Assembly (NCBI GenBank): GCA_046160545.1
Contig: JBJXGS010000193.1
Location: forward strand, 1 to 64,000
DNA: 64,000 nt
Direction of reading: 5' to 3'
Source of the DNA: JAEUOS01 sp046160545
GTDB lineage: Bacteria; Pseudomonadota; Gammaproteobacteria; Burkholderiales; JAEUOS01
Part shown: positions 7,861 through 16,904 of the stretch, piece by piece
Layout: each line of letters opens with the position of its first letter
How positions within the stretch are numbered: position 1 is the first letter of the stretch
The notes under the pieces: generated by a model
Database searches by the model: none
Told to the model about the DNA's origin: nothing
The model's input: only the letters and a program-made list of their open reading frames with translations
Translations under genes and position numbers: made by a program

Positions 7861-9549
7861 TCAGGGTGTCAGGCTCGCCGCAACCAGTTCGAAGTCGACG
7901 CCGCGTCGCACCAGACTATCCAGGCGCACTGAATATTTGAGGCCGGCATCGTGCATCTCGGCCATGCGGCCGGCGCGGAACCAGCCCGGCGGCAACAGCA
8001 GGGACAGCGACGGCGCACCGTGCAGCGACCCCAGGCGAAAACCGGGCACGAAAGGCGCGCCACCGTGCGAGAGCATGCCAGCGGCCTTGAACGCAACCGC
8101 ATGCGGCTTGCCCGGCAGCAGTTCCACTCCGGCGATCAGTGCGCCAGGCTCGTGGCGGCGCCCGGGCTCTCCGGCATCACCTGCTGCGCCCGGCTCGGGT
8201 TCTGCGAGCCAGCGGATCTCGGCCAACACTGCCGGGCCGTCGTCGCCGGCCACGCGCAAGCGCATCGCGACGATCTGCCCCAGGTGAAAGCGCGCCCCGG
8301 CGCGTTCACGGCGAATGCGGAACCCGCCCTCGCTCTCATCGACCACATGCCAATCCTCGAAGGCGCGCGCCGCTTCGCGACGCCGCGTTTCGTTGCGTGC
8401 GAGGCTGGCATTCTGAAACACGAATATTTCGTCGAAGCGCCGCCGGCTGGTGGGGTCCTCGGAATCGTTGGCTGTGAAGGCCTCACCGCCGATGAGCGCA
8501 TACATCGCGCCGAAGTCACCGCCCGCATGCGCCAAGACCAGTCCGCGCGCGCCTTCGTAGGGCGCTGTCGCCGATCCTGCGCGACGCGCCTCCCCACGTG
8601 CGTCGACATCCTCGCACCAAAGGCGCAGCAGCTGCTCCAGTACGTGCCCGGTCTGCGCGGCGGCGAATCCCGCAGGCAGCCTCAAGTCGGCGGGGGCGGC
8701 GCCGTGGCGCAGCTTGCGCAGGCGCCGGCGCAAGCTCCTGGCGATGCGGGTCAGGTCCAGCACGTGGGTACGCGTACCGGCACGCACCACTCGCAACACT
8801 CGCGCGCCTTCCCCGTCACGCGCGGGCATGCCGGCCGGCAGCAGACTCCGCCCGGGGCCAATGCTCATCGTGGTCACGGCGACCTTGCCCTCCCACGCCG
8901 CGGCCAGCGCAGCCACCGACGATCCCTCGCGAGTACAGACGAGCGCCCCAGCCATGCGCAGCAGCAGCGCGCGCCTATAGATCGCGGCGACACTGGTGGC
9001 GCCTTGCGCGTGCAGGCTGTCGCGCACCGGTGAGTCGAGACAGCCATGGTCAGCCGCCAGGTCGGTGAGTCGTTGCAGGTCGTCGAAAAGGTCCGCATCT
9101 TCCTCTTGCCCCGCCCGCAGGCGGCCGACGAGCCCGGCGCAAAGATACTCACCGGCGCGGGCCAGGCATAGCGCACGATGCTGCGCGACACCAGCCGCCC
9201 CGGCGAGACCGGCCTCGAAGCAATCCAGGTAGGTGCGCGCCAAGGCGCGCCATAGTGCTTGCGCATGGACAAAAGCGTTGCGCTCAGCCAGGCCAAGCGG
9301 CAAGGCCTTGGCCGCGTAGCGGGTCGCATAGTCGGCGTCGATCTGCGCGACCGGCGCGCGTAGGGTTTCAAGAATTTCCAGGCGCGCCAACGCCGTCAGG
9401 GGTGACTGCTCGAATTCGTTGATCAGCGCGCCGATGGCATGGTGGGCAGCGCGCGAGTCGGTCAGCGGCAGGTCACGCAGCCACGCCTTGGCGCCGCGCG
9501 CATCGGCCACGCCCGGGCGTTGATTGAGGAGAAATTCGCTGTGCAACAT
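7861..9549 (-). CDS. PilZ-like domain protein, paralogue 1
   Basis: A 562-residue soluble protein. The N-terminal 450 residues are mostly alpha-helical and not recognised. Near residue 395 there is a PilZ-like signature: an ETRRREAARAFEDW basic segment, then VDESEGGFRI matching D-x-S-x-x-G, then HLGQIVAMR. This suggests c-di-GMP binding, but the canonical R-x-x-x-R is only partly met. A 540-residue paralogue lies on the other side of htpX (10701-12323) with the same order: PLT-type N-terminal motif, EILE.LR.PV, DESxxG, GQ.V..R, LPG.P.AVA. A GGAGG ribosome site and a good sigma-70 promoter precede it. Confidence 0.6.
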   Translation of the reverse strand: MLHSEFLLNQRPGVADARGAKAWLRDLPLTDSRAAHHAIGALINEFEQSPLTALARLEILETLRAPVAQIDADYATRYAAKALPLGLAERNAFVHAQALWRALARTYLDCFEAGLAGAAGVAQHRALCLARAGEYLCAGLVGRLRAGQEEDADLFDDLQRLTDLAADHGCLDSPVRDSLHAQGATSVAAIYRRALLLRMAGALVCTREGSSVAALAAAWEGKVAVTTMSIGPGRSLLPAGMPARDGEGARVLRVVRAGTRTHVLDLTRIARSLRRRLRKLRHGAAPADLRLPAGFAAAQTGHVLEQLLRLWCEDVDARGEARRAGSATAPYEGARGLVLAHAGGDFGAMYALIGGEAFTANDSEDPTSRRRFDEIFVFQNASLARNETRRREAARAFEDWHVVDESEGGFRIRRERAGARFHLGQIVAMRLRVAGDDGPAVLAEIRWLAEPEPGAAGDAGEPGRRHEPGALIAGVELLPGKPHAVAFKAAGMLSHGGAPFVPGFRLGSLHGAPSLSLLLPPGWFRAGRMAEMHDAGLKYSVRLDSLVRRGVDFELVAASLTP

Positions 9550-9613
9550 GCCGTGCCTCCATCGGTCTCGATCGGCCTGGGCACCGAATCGACACTCGGA
9601 TTATGACAACGGC

Positions 9614-9642
9614 ATGGTACCGGCTTTTTGCGGTTATGACAA
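9614..9642 (-). promoter_or_regulatory. Sigma-70 promoter of PilZ-like gene 1, with direct repeats
   Basis: On the minus strand a -35 TTGTCA (9642-9637) is followed by a 17-base spacer and a -10 TACCAT (9619-9614), which places the start of transcription near 9607, about 58 bases before the ATG at 9549. Two near-identical 15-mers (TTATGACAACGGCAT at 9601-9615 and TTATGACAAGGGCAT at 9634-9648) overlap the -10 and -35 with 33-bp periodicity, about three helical turns. They could be tandem sites for a regulator. Confidence 0.55.
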
Positions 9643-9700
9643 GGGCATAATCATGCCCGCGCCGTCGCGGCCCACGCGGGCGGCCCGGCAGCGCTTGGGA

Positions 9701-10567
9701 TCAGCGCGCCGCGCGCAATGCCTCGATACGCTCTTCCAGCGGCGGGTGCGTCATGAACAGCCGACCCAGCTTGCCGGCCCCGCCCGAGATACCCATGGCG
9801 GCCAACTGGCTGGGCAGCGGCGCCGGCTCATGGGCACGCCGCAGGGCGTCGAGCGCGGCGATCATCTTCGGGCGCGACGACAACTGCGCGCCGCCGGTAT
9901 CGGCGCGAAACTCGCGCTGGCGCGAGAACCACATCACGATGACACTGGCCAGGACGCCCAGAACCATCTCGGCCACGAACACGGAGACGTAGTAACCGAT
10001 GCCCTGACCGTTTTCGCTCTTGAAGACAACTCGGTCGATGACCTGCCCCACGATGCGCGCCAGGAAAAACACAAAAGTGTTGACCACGCCCTGGATCAAG
10101 GTCAGGGTGACCATGTCGCCGTTGGCAACGTGAGCCACTTCGTGGCCCAGCACGGCCTCCACCTCGTCGCGCGACAGACGGGTAAGCAGGCCCGTGGAGA
10201 CCGCTACCAGCGCGTTGTTGCGACTCATGCCCGTGGCGAAGGCGTTGATGTCCGGCGAGTCGTAGACCGCCACCTCCGGCATGCCGATGCCGGCTTGCGT
10301 GGCCTGGCGCCGCACGGTCTCAACCAGCCAGGCACCGGTCGGGTCGGTCGGGTTGTCGAGAACCTGCGCGCCGGTCATGCGCTTGGCAGTCCACTTCGAC
10401 ATGGCGAGTGAAATGAAAGCGCCGCCGAATCCCATGAAGGCGCAAAAGACCAGCAGGCCGCCCATGCCACCGCCCATCATGCGGTCCAACCCGAGCAGGC
10501 GTGCGGTGATGCTCAAGACCAGCATTACCGCGAGGTTGGTAAGGATGAAGAGGAACACGCGTTTCAT
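9701..10567 (-). CDS. htpX: Membrane zinc metalloprotease HtpX
   Basis: A 288-residue inner-membrane M48 peptidase. Two N-terminal transmembrane segments (about residues 5-22 and 35-55) precede the zinc motif HEVAH (in VEAVLGHEVAHVANGDMV); another hydrophobic pair lies near 150-210, followed by the third ligand region FSRQREFRADTGGA. HtpX degrades damaged membrane proteins. The ATG at 10567 has a GGAG ribosome site 8 bases upstream. It is flanked on both sides by the PilZ-like paralogues on the same strand. Confidence 0.95.
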   Translation of the reverse strand: MKRVFLFILTNLAVMLVLSITARLLGLDRMMGGGMGGLLVFCAFMGFGGAFISLAMSKWTAKRMTGAQVLDNPTDPTGAWLVETVRRQATQAGIGMPEVAVYDSPDINAFATGMSRNNALVAVSTGLLTRLSRDEVEAVLGHEVAHVANGDMVTLTLIQGVVNTFVFFLARIVGQVIDRVVFKSENGQGIGYYVSVFVAEMVLGVLASVIVMWFSRQREFRADTGGAQLSSRPKMIAALDALRRAHEPAPLPSQLAAMGISGGAGKLGRLFMTHPPLEERIEALRAAR

Positions 10568-10623
10568 GAAATCGACTCCGAAAAAGAGTGGGTTCGCGGC
10601 ACGAACACAAAAACTACAGCCGC

Positions 10624-10655
10624 TTAGATGCCGCCGGCCGGCACAAATTCAAGGG
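10624..10655 (-). promoter_or_regulatory. Possible sigma-32-like promoter of htpX
   Basis: The 133-bp space before htpX contains, on the minus strand, CCCCCTTGAA (ending at 10648), then a 14-base GC-rich spacer, then CGGCATCTA. This resembles the heat-shock consensus CTTGAA-N(13-15)-CCCCATnT, and htpX is a heat-shock gene in E. coli. The -10 half matches only partly, so this is a candidate, not a firm call. Confidence 0.35.
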
Positions 10656-10700
10656 GGCAGACCAAGCGTTCGAAACTATGGCGCTCGGGAACGACCCATT

Positions 10701-12323
10701 CTAAAGATAGACGAAGGTGCAGCGCTCAAAGTCGGACCCGCGCTCGAGGAGCGCCTCCAGGCGTACCTGGCGCTGGATCTCGGTTTGGAGTTCGAGCACT
10801 CGGCCAGGCTTGTGCGTTCCGGGAGCGACGAGCAGCGTCTCGACTTCCTTCAAGGCCGGCACGGAAGGCAGCAGCAAGGCCTGCTGATACTTCTCCTGCG
10901 CTGCATTGACCCCGGTAACGCGCGCGGCGACGGCCTGCGGCGCGCCCGGCAGCGACTTGACGCCGATCATGAGTTGCCCATTGGCGCGCAACTGCACCCA
11001 GCGGATCGTGCCCAAGATATAGGCGCGCGCGTCGGGAGGGCGCGCGCCGACCAGCTGCCCGACAGCGACCCGCATGCGCCCGGCTCCAACGGCGCGGATC
11101 AGGCGCAGACCTGCCAGGCTCTCGTCGCCCAGTTCCCATTCCTCGAGCGTGAACCCCTGCAAGTGGCTATGTTCGTCCTGGTCGCGCGTGGCGAGCCGGC
11201 CGAAAGTGGCGATCTCCTGGCGCTGCTGGGAGGTGAGTTCCTTGGCGTGCCCAGGCTGCTTGAACGGCTTTCCGGAAACGTAATAGTGGACCGACGCAAC
11301 GCCACCGGCGACGAATACCCGCCCGCCCACAGACCGACGCGCCTGCTCGCGGCCGACCCGCCCGTCGCCCCAGTGCTGGTACAGGCTGATGAGTGTGAGC
11401 TCACAGGCCGGCATCACCGCGTCTTCACCGAGCCCCAGGCTTGCGGGTGTCTCGCCCTTGCGCAGGAGGATGATGCGATTCTTGAGCGAGCGCGCAACCC
11501 CGGAGATGTCCAGATAGCGCAAGTTGGCGCCGGCGACATCGAGGCGCGCCGCGCTGTCGGTGCGAAACCCCGCTTCCCCGGCACCCAGGTCGACAAGAAT
11601 CGGTGGCTTGACCGGCTTGGCAGGCGGGTTGTGGCTGATGACGATCTTGGTGGCCCAGCGCTCGGTCCAGCGCAGGATCATCTGCGTCTGGCGCGCGCCC
11701 CACTCGTTGGGCGATCCCAGCGCGACCAGGATCGGCCGCGCGTAGGTGGCCATGCAATTGGTCGCATTGGTCTCGGTGAGCGACTTGTCGCGCACGCGGT
11801 CGGCGGCAACCCCGGCTTGCTCGGCTGCGCGGTACAGCATGTGCAGCATCTGCCATTCAGTTGCCGGCAGCTCGGCGCACGCGCTGACGTAATCAAGCAT
11901 CAGATGCGCATGCGCGTCCAGCGCGCGCTGGCACACCTGCGCCGCCTGGCCCTGCAGTTCACCGCCAACGACCGCCTGCACACAGATGCGCCAGCACAGG
12001 CTGTAACCGCGCCACAATTCGAGTGTGCCGTTCCACGCCTGGGTCTCGAAATCGCCCAAGGGCAGAGGGTGAAAGGCGAACTTCTTGGCCATCTCGCTTT
12101 GCACGAAAAACACGGGCTCGCGCAATTGCTCAAGAATCTCGGCCAGCACGGCTGGCTTGAGCGGACTGGTCGACAGGAGTGCCACCTGCGCGCGCAACTG
12201 CGCCTGCGCAGTACTGCTGCTGGTCAGCGGCAGGCTTTCCAGCCAGTCGGCACAGGCGCGCGCGTTGGCGAACACGGGCGCGCTGTCGGCGCGCTGGGTC
12301 GGCAGGTCGAATTGCACGAGCAT
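10701..12323 (-). CDS. PilZ-like domain protein, paralogue 2
   Basis: A 540-residue protein homologous to the protein at 7861-9549. Shared landmarks include the N-terminal WLESLPLTSSSTAQ region, AEILEQLREPVF, a central domain, and a PilZ-like C-terminal part with LGDESLAGLRLIRAVGAGRM, VGQLVGARP and SLPGAPQAVAARV. The signature D-x-S-x-x-G is present; upstream arginines are not clearly arranged as R-x-x-x-R. The ATG at 12323 was preferred over a longer start at 12389 because residues before it are not conserved with the paralogue. Role unknown; cyclic-dinucleotide binding is inferred. Confidence 0.6.
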   Translation of the reverse strand: MLVQFDLPTQRADSAPVFANARACADWLESLPLTSSSTAQAQLRAQVALLSTSPLKPAVLAEILEQLREPVFFVQSEMAKKFAFHPLPLGDFETQAWNGTLELWRGYSLCWRICVQAVVGGELQGQAAQVCQRALDAHAHLMLDYVSACAELPATEWQMLHMLYRAAEQAGVAADRVRDKSLTETNATNCMATYARPILVALGSPNEWGARQTQMILRWTERWATKIVISHNPPAKPVKPPILVDLGAGEAGFRTDSAARLDVAGANLRYLDISGVARSLKNRIILLRKGETPASLGLGEDAVMPACELTLISLYQHWGDGRVGREQARRSVGGRVFVAGGVASVHYYVSGKPFKQPGHAKELTSQQRQEIATFGRLATRDQDEHSHLQGFTLEEWELGDESLAGLRLIRAVGAGRMRVAVGQLVGARPPDARAYILGTIRWVQLRANGQLMIGVKSLPGAPQAVAARVTGVNAAQEKYQQALLLPSVPALKEVETLLVAPGTHKPGRVLELQTEIQRQVRLEALLERGSDFERCTFVYL

Positions 12324-12401
12324 GGAGCCCGCATCGTACCCCAAAGCCGCGCCCCGCAAGACCCGAGCAGGGCCGGATTCGTGCCTCAACCGGGAAGCGT
12401 C

Positions 12402-15400
12402 TTACAAAAGCACGCGCTCGATGCCCCCGGCGTTCGCGCGCGCGATGTACTCGGGCATCCAGTCACGCCCAAGCAGGTGGCGGGCGATTTCGACGACGAT
12501 GTAGTCGGCCTCGACGCTGGTGTCATTGCGGTAGCGCGCCAAGCCTTGCAGGCACGAAGGACAGGAGGTAAGGACCTTGATGTCGCCTCCATGGCCGGTC
12601 GCACGCACAGCCTGCGCACCCTTTTTCATCTCCTCCTCCTTGCGAAAGCGCACTTGGGTTGAGATGTCGGGACGCGTCGCCGCCAGCGTGCCGGATTCGC
12701 CGCAGCAGCGCTCGTTCAGAGCGACCTTTTGTCCCATGAGGGTGCCGACCACCTGGTTCGAGCTGTAGGTCTTCATCGGCGTATGGCAGGGCTCGTGGTA
12801 CATGTAGCGCGTGCCGCTGACGCCCTCCAGGCGCACGCCCTTTTCCAGCAGGTACTCGTGGATGTCGAGCAGGCGGCAGCCCGGGAAGATCCTGTCGAAC
12901 TCGTACTTCTGCAGCTGGTCCATGCAGGTGCCGCAGGACACGATGACGGTCTTGATGTCCAGATAGTTGAGGGTATTGGCAACGCGGTGGAACAGCACGC
13001 GGTTGCTGGTGGTGATTTCCTGGCCGCGGTCGGCATTGCCGGCGGCGTTCTGCGGATAGCCGCAGCACAGATAACCCGGCGGCAGCACCGTCTGCGCACC
13101 TACGTGGTAGAGCATGGCCTGGGTCGCCAGCCCCACCTGCGAGAACAAGCGCTCCGAGCCGCAGCCGGGAAAGTAGAACACCGCCTCCTGGTCTTCGGCG
13201 GGAAGTGCCGGGTTGCGGATGATCGGCACCACCTTGTCGTCCTCGACGCCCAAGAGCGCCCGCGCGGTGCGCTTGGGCAACCCACCCGGCATGGGCTTGT
13301 TGATGAAGTGGATGACCTGTTCCTTGAGCGGCGCGCGGCCAACCGTGGCCGGCGGCCGGCGCGTCTGCGCACGCGCCAGGAGCGAACCACGCGCCAGCTG
13401 ATGGGCAAAGCGTTGCACCTTGTAGCCAAACGACACCATTGCGGCCCGTATGGTCTTGATGACAACCGGGTCGGTGGCGTTGAGAAAGGCCATCGCCGCG
13501 GCGGTCCCGGCATTGAAGCGCCGCCGGCCGAGCTTGCGCAACAGGTTTCGCATGTTTATCGACACGTCGCCGAAATCGATGTCCACCGGGCACGGCGTGG
13601 CGCACTTGTGGCACACCGTGCAGTGGTCGGCCACGTCACCGAATTCGTCGAAATGCTTGACCGAGATGCCGCGCCGCGTCTGCTCCTCGTACAGGAAGGC
13701 CTCGATCAGGAGTGAGGTCGCGAGAATCTTGTTGCGCGGGCTGTAGAGCAGGTTGGCACGCGGCACATGGGTCGCGCACACCGGCTTGCACTTGCCGCAG
13801 CGCAGGCAGTCCTTGATCGAATCGGCGATCTTGCCGATGTCGGACTGCTCGAGGATCAATGACTCGGCGCCGATCAGGCTGAACGAGGGCGTGTAGGCAC
13901 GGGTCAGGTCAGCACCGGGCAGAAGCTTGCCTGAGTTAAAGCGGCCCTGTGGATCGACGCGCTGCTTGTAATCACGAAATGCCGTGATTTCGTGCTCTTC
14001 CAGGTACTCGAGCTTGGTGATGCCGATGCCGTGCTCGCCGGAGATGACTCCGTCGAGCGAACGCGCCAGCGCCATGATGCGCGCCACGGTCACATTGGCC
14101 GTATGCAGCATCTCGTAGTTGTCGGAATTGACCGGGATGTTGGTGTGCACGTTGCCGTCGCCGGCGTGCATGTGCAGCGCAACCCAGACGCGCCCGGAGA
14201 GCACCTCGCGATGCACGCGCTCGCACTCGCGAAACACCGGCAGGGTCGCCGCGCCGCCAAAGATCTCCATCAACGGCGCGCGCAATTCCGTCTTCCAGGA
14301 CACGCGGATGGTGTGGTTCTGCACCATGCGGAAAATGCTCGCCTCCTGCGGCATGGTCAGCGCGTCAGCCGACACGCCCAGTGCGCACAGCGCAAGACCG
14401 TGCTCGGCCACACTCGCGTCGAGCGCAGCCAGGAGCGCGCTCCAGCGCCTGCGCACGCGCGCAAGCAGGTCACGCGCCTCGGTCAGGCGGTCGTCCAGCA
14501 GGTCGTGCGTGGTGAGAGTTTCGTCGTCCGGATTGACCGGCAGCACCGGTCGCGCCAGCAGCGCGGCCAGCGCGTCGACGAGCGCGATCTTGTTGGCGAT
14601 CGAGAGTTCGATGTTGATGCGCTCGATGCCGTCCGAGTAGTCGCCCAGACGCGCCAAGGGAATCACCACGTCCTCGTTGATCTTGAAGGCGTTGGTGTGG
14701 CGCGCGATCGCCGCGGTGCGGGCGCGGTCCAGCCAGAAGGTGCGCCGGGTCTCGGCGGACACTGCGACGAAGCCCTCGGCGCCGCGCGCGTTGCAGATGC
14801 GCACCACTTCACTGGTTGCGCGCGCAACCGCATCATCGTCGTCGCCGGTGATGTCCCCCAGGAGGACCATCTTGGGCAGGCGTCCGCGTCGCGACTTGGT
14901 CGCATAACCCACCGCGCGCAAATAACGTTCGTCCAGATGCTCAAGCCCTGCCAGCACGACCGGATGCGGCCCGTCCGGTACGCCTGCGGCCTGCGCGCGC
15001 CGCGTGACCTCGTCAAGATGATTCTTGACTTCGACGATGGCAGGCACGGAATCCCCCACCAGACCGAAGAACTCCAGACACACCGTGCGCGTGAATTTCG
15101 GCATGCGGTGCAGGATGAAAGTGGCCTCGGTGATGAGACCGTCACAGCCTTCCTTTTGCACCCCGGGCAGGCCGGACAGGAACTTGTCGGTCACATCCTT
15201 GCCGAGACCGGCCTTGCGAAACGCCGTGCCCGGAATCTCCAGCAGCTCGGGGCCTCCGAACGGCGTGAACCCGTCGCGGCGAAAACGCTGCACCGAAAAG
15301 CGCGCCATGGCGATGTCGTGGATCTTGCCCAGGTTGTGTTCCAGGCGCCGCACCTCAAGCATATGTCCGCTGGGGTCGACCATGCGCCATGACACCAGGT

Positions 15401-16373
15401 TGTCCAGCGCGGTACCCCACAATACGGCTTTCTTGCCGCCGGCATTCATGGCGACATTTCCGCCGATGCAGGAGGCATCCGCCGAGGTCGGGTCGACGGC
15501 AAAGACGAGCCCGGCGGCCTCGGCGGCTTCCATGACCCTCTTGGTCACCACGCCGGCACCGCACTTGATCACCGCGCTGTCGCGCTCTGCGCCAGGCAAG
15601 CGCAGGGTCTCGACCGTCCCCAGGCTATCCAGCTTTTCGGTGTTGACGACCGCCGACCACTTGGTAAGCGGAACTGCACCCCCCGTATAACCGGTGCCCC
15701 CGCCGCGCGGGATGACGGTGAGTCCCAGTTCGAAGAGTTCGCGCACCAGCGCCGCGCACTCGGTCTCGCTCTCCGGGGTCAGCACCACGAAGGGGTACTC
15801 GACCCGCCAGTCGGTCGCGTCGGTCACGTGCGAGACCCGCGCCATCCCGTCGAAAGCGATGTTGTCGCGCGCGGTAACGCGGGCCAGACGCTTGATGCAA
15901 GCTCGCCGCAGGCGCGCCATCTCATCAAACTCGGCGTCGAAATCGGCAACCGCGCGGCGCGCCGCAGCGATCAGGCGCACCACCTCGCCGCCTGATTGCG
16001 CGACGTCCAGACCTTCACGCGCGTATATCGCGCGCCTCTTTTCCATCTCGTTCAAGCGATGGTGAAGCGCCTCGATCAAGGCAGCCCGGCGCTTGGGATT
16101 GTCGAGCAGGTCATCCTGCAAGTAGGGATTGCGCTGCACCACCCAGATGTCGCCCAGCACCTCGTAGAGCATGCGCGCCGAACGCCCGGTGCGGCGTTCT
16201 GCACGCAGGGTCGAAAGGAGCTCCCAGGTCTCCTCCCCGAGGAGGCGGATGACGATCTCGCGGTCGGAGAAAGAGGTGTAGTTGTAGGGAATCTCGCGCA
16301 GGCGCAACGGCGCGTCTGCGTCGCTGAATTCAGCTGGCAGGGATGAGGCGGGGGGCAGGGAAAGGTCGGTCAT
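12402..16373 (-). CDS. FAD-linked / Fe-S oxidoreductase with DUF3683
   Basis: A 1323-residue fusion enzyme. In order: a DUF3683 N-terminal region (about 1-150), an FAD-binding PCMH domain (PRGGGTGYTGGAVPL near 220; SADASCIGGNVAMNAGG), an FAD-oxidase C-terminal domain (GDGNVHTNIPV; GEHGIGITKLEYL), two 4Fe-4S motifs (CLRCGKCKPVC near 860, CTVCHKCATPC near 920) and two CCG domains (CCGYPQ near 1105, CCGESGT near 1220). This architecture is that of D-lactate/glycolate-type dehydrogenases passing electrons to the quinone pool; the substrate is not defined. A perfect FNR-type palindrome lies 37 bp upstream. Confidence 0.88.
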   Translation of the reverse strand: MTDLSLPPASSLPAEFSDADAPLRLREIPYNYTSFSDREIVIRLLGEETWELLSTLRAERRTGRSARMLYEVLGDIWVVQRNPYLQDDLLDNPKRRAALIEALHHRLNEMEKRRAIYAREGLDVAQSGGEVVRLIAAARRAVADFDAEFDEMARLRRACIKRLARVTARDNIAFDGMARVSHVTDATDWRVEYPFVVLTPESETECAALVRELFELGLTVIPRGGGTGYTGGAVPLTKWSAVVNTEKLDSLGTVETLRLPGAERDSAVIKCGAGVVTKRVMEAAEAAGLVFAVDPTSADASCIGGNVAMNAGGKKAVLWGTALDNLVSWRMVDPSGHMLEVRRLEHNLGKIHDIAMARFSVQRFRRDGFTPFGGPELLEIPGTAFRKAGLGKDVTDKFLSGLPGVQKEGCDGLITEATFILHRMPKFTRTVCLEFFGLVGDSVPAIVEVKNHLDEVTRRAQAAGVPDGPHPVVLAGLEHLDERYLRAVGYATKSRRGRLPKMVLLGDITGDDDDAVARATSEVVRICNARGAEGFVAVSAETRRTFWLDRARTAAIARHTNAFKINEDVVIPLARLGDYSDGIERINIELSIANKIALVDALAALLARPVLPVNPDDETLTTHDLLDDRLTEARDLLARVRRRWSALLAALDASVAEHGLALCALGVSADALTMPQEASIFRMVQNHTIRVSWKTELRAPLMEIFGGAATLPVFRECERVHREVLSGRVWVALHMHAGDGNVHTNIPVNSDNYEMLHTANVTVARIMALARSLDGVISGEHGIGITKLEYLEEHEITAFRDYKQRVDPQGRFNSGKLLPGADLTRAYTPSFSLIGAESLILEQSDIGKIADSIKDCLRCGKCKPVCATHVPRANLLYSPRNKILATSLLIEAFLYEEQTRRGISVKHFDEFGDVADHCTVCHKCATPCPVDIDFGDVSINMRNLLRKLGRRRFNAGTAAAMAFLNATDPVVIKTIRAAMVSFGYKVQRFAHQLARGSLLARAQTRRPPATVGRAPLKEQVIHFINKPMPGGLPKRTARALLGVEDDKVVPIIRNPALPAEDQEAVFYFPGCGSERLFSQVGLATQAMLYHVGAQTVLPPGYLCCGYPQNAAGNADRGQEITTSNRVLFHRVANTLNYLDIKTVIVSCGTCMDQLQKYEFDRIFPGCRLLDIHEYLLEKGVRLEGVSGTRYMYHEPCHTPMKTYSSNQVVGTLMGQKVALNERCCGESGTLAATRPDISTQVRFRKEEEMKKGAQAVRATGHGGDIKVLTSCPSCLQGLARYRNDTSVEADYIVVEIARHLLGRDWMPEYIARANAGGIERVLL

Positions 16374-16409
16374 TGCGCTGGCGCTGCACTTGTGCGGGCG
16401 CCGCCTTTT

Positions 16410-16425
16410 CTTGACTTAAGTCAAG
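16410..16425. promoter_or_regulatory. FNR/CRP-family type palindrome
   Basis: The 16-base perfect palindrome CTTGACTTAAGTCAAG fits TTGA-N6-TCAA, the half-site pair read by FNR/FixK/Dnr-type regulators. Its centre is about 44 bp upstream of the ATG of the FAD/Fe-S oxidoreductase (16373), so it could activate a start only a few bases before the ATG, or repress an overlapping promoter. The nearest alternative target is the end of the yqaA-like gene, which makes the oxidoreductase the likely one. Confidence 0.55.
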
Positions 16426-16463
16426 ATTTTACTGCGTTGCAACAAATGTGCTGCACGCACGTA

Positions 16464-16904
16464 TCAGGCAGCCATCCACCCGCCGATGACGGCCAGATAG
16501 CGAAACGCCTTGCCGAATGCCATCAGCACGACCACCGGCAGTATGGCCAGGCGCAGCCAGCCCGCCGCCACGCACAGCGCGTCGCCGATCACAGGCAGCC
16601 AAGACAGCAGCATCGACCATGCGCCATAGCGTCGCGCCAGCGCCTCGTACTTGATCTCCTGCCGGTGCGGGATGAAGCGCCCGATACCGTAGGACATCAT
16701 GCCGCCGATGGTGTTGCCGGCAGTGGCCACGGCGAACATGGGCCAGACCAGGTGCGGGTGCAGCGTGAGGGCGCCGAGCAGCAGCGCCTCGGAGGCGAAC
16801 GGGATCAGGGTGGCGGCGACCAGGCTGCCGGCGAAGACCAGCCACAGGCTGGCCTCGTCATTGATCATCGCGTTCAAGGTTTCGACCACGGGTGGTTTCC
16901 CCAC
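16464..16904 (-). CDS. YqaA family (DedA/VTT-type) membrane protein
   Basis: A 146-residue integral membrane protein with about four hydrophobic segments. The family motif FASEALLLGAL follows the first helix, GNTIGGMMSYGIGRFIP the second, and LPVIGDALCVAAGWLRL is the hallmark G-D-x-x-C-x-x-A-G-W stretch. YqaA proteins are small relatives of DedA/VTT proteins; the function is unknown. The GTG at 16904 is taken as start; an ATG at 16868 is possible. It diverges from ilvA, and the two short hairpins between them cover both start regions. Confidence 0.8.
   Translation of the reverse strand: MGKPPVVETLNAMINDEASLWLVFAGSLVAATLIPFASEALLLGALTLHPHLVWPMFAVATAGNTIGGMMSYGIGRFIPHRQEIKYEALARRYGAWSMLLSWLPVIGDALCVAAGWLRLAILPVVVLMAFGKAFRYLAVIGGWMAA

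Noticed and set aside
10281..12662. A 793-codon open frame on the plus strand opposite the PilZ-like gene 2
   Set aside because: It lies antisense to a gene with clear homology to its paralogue, lacks any family motif and is Arg/Gln/Gly-rich as expected for a GC-rich shadow frame.
13992..15392. A 466-codon plus-strand frame opposite the FAD/Fe-S oxidoreductase
   Set aside because: His/Arg-rich composition, no motifs and full overlap with a strongly conserved gene.
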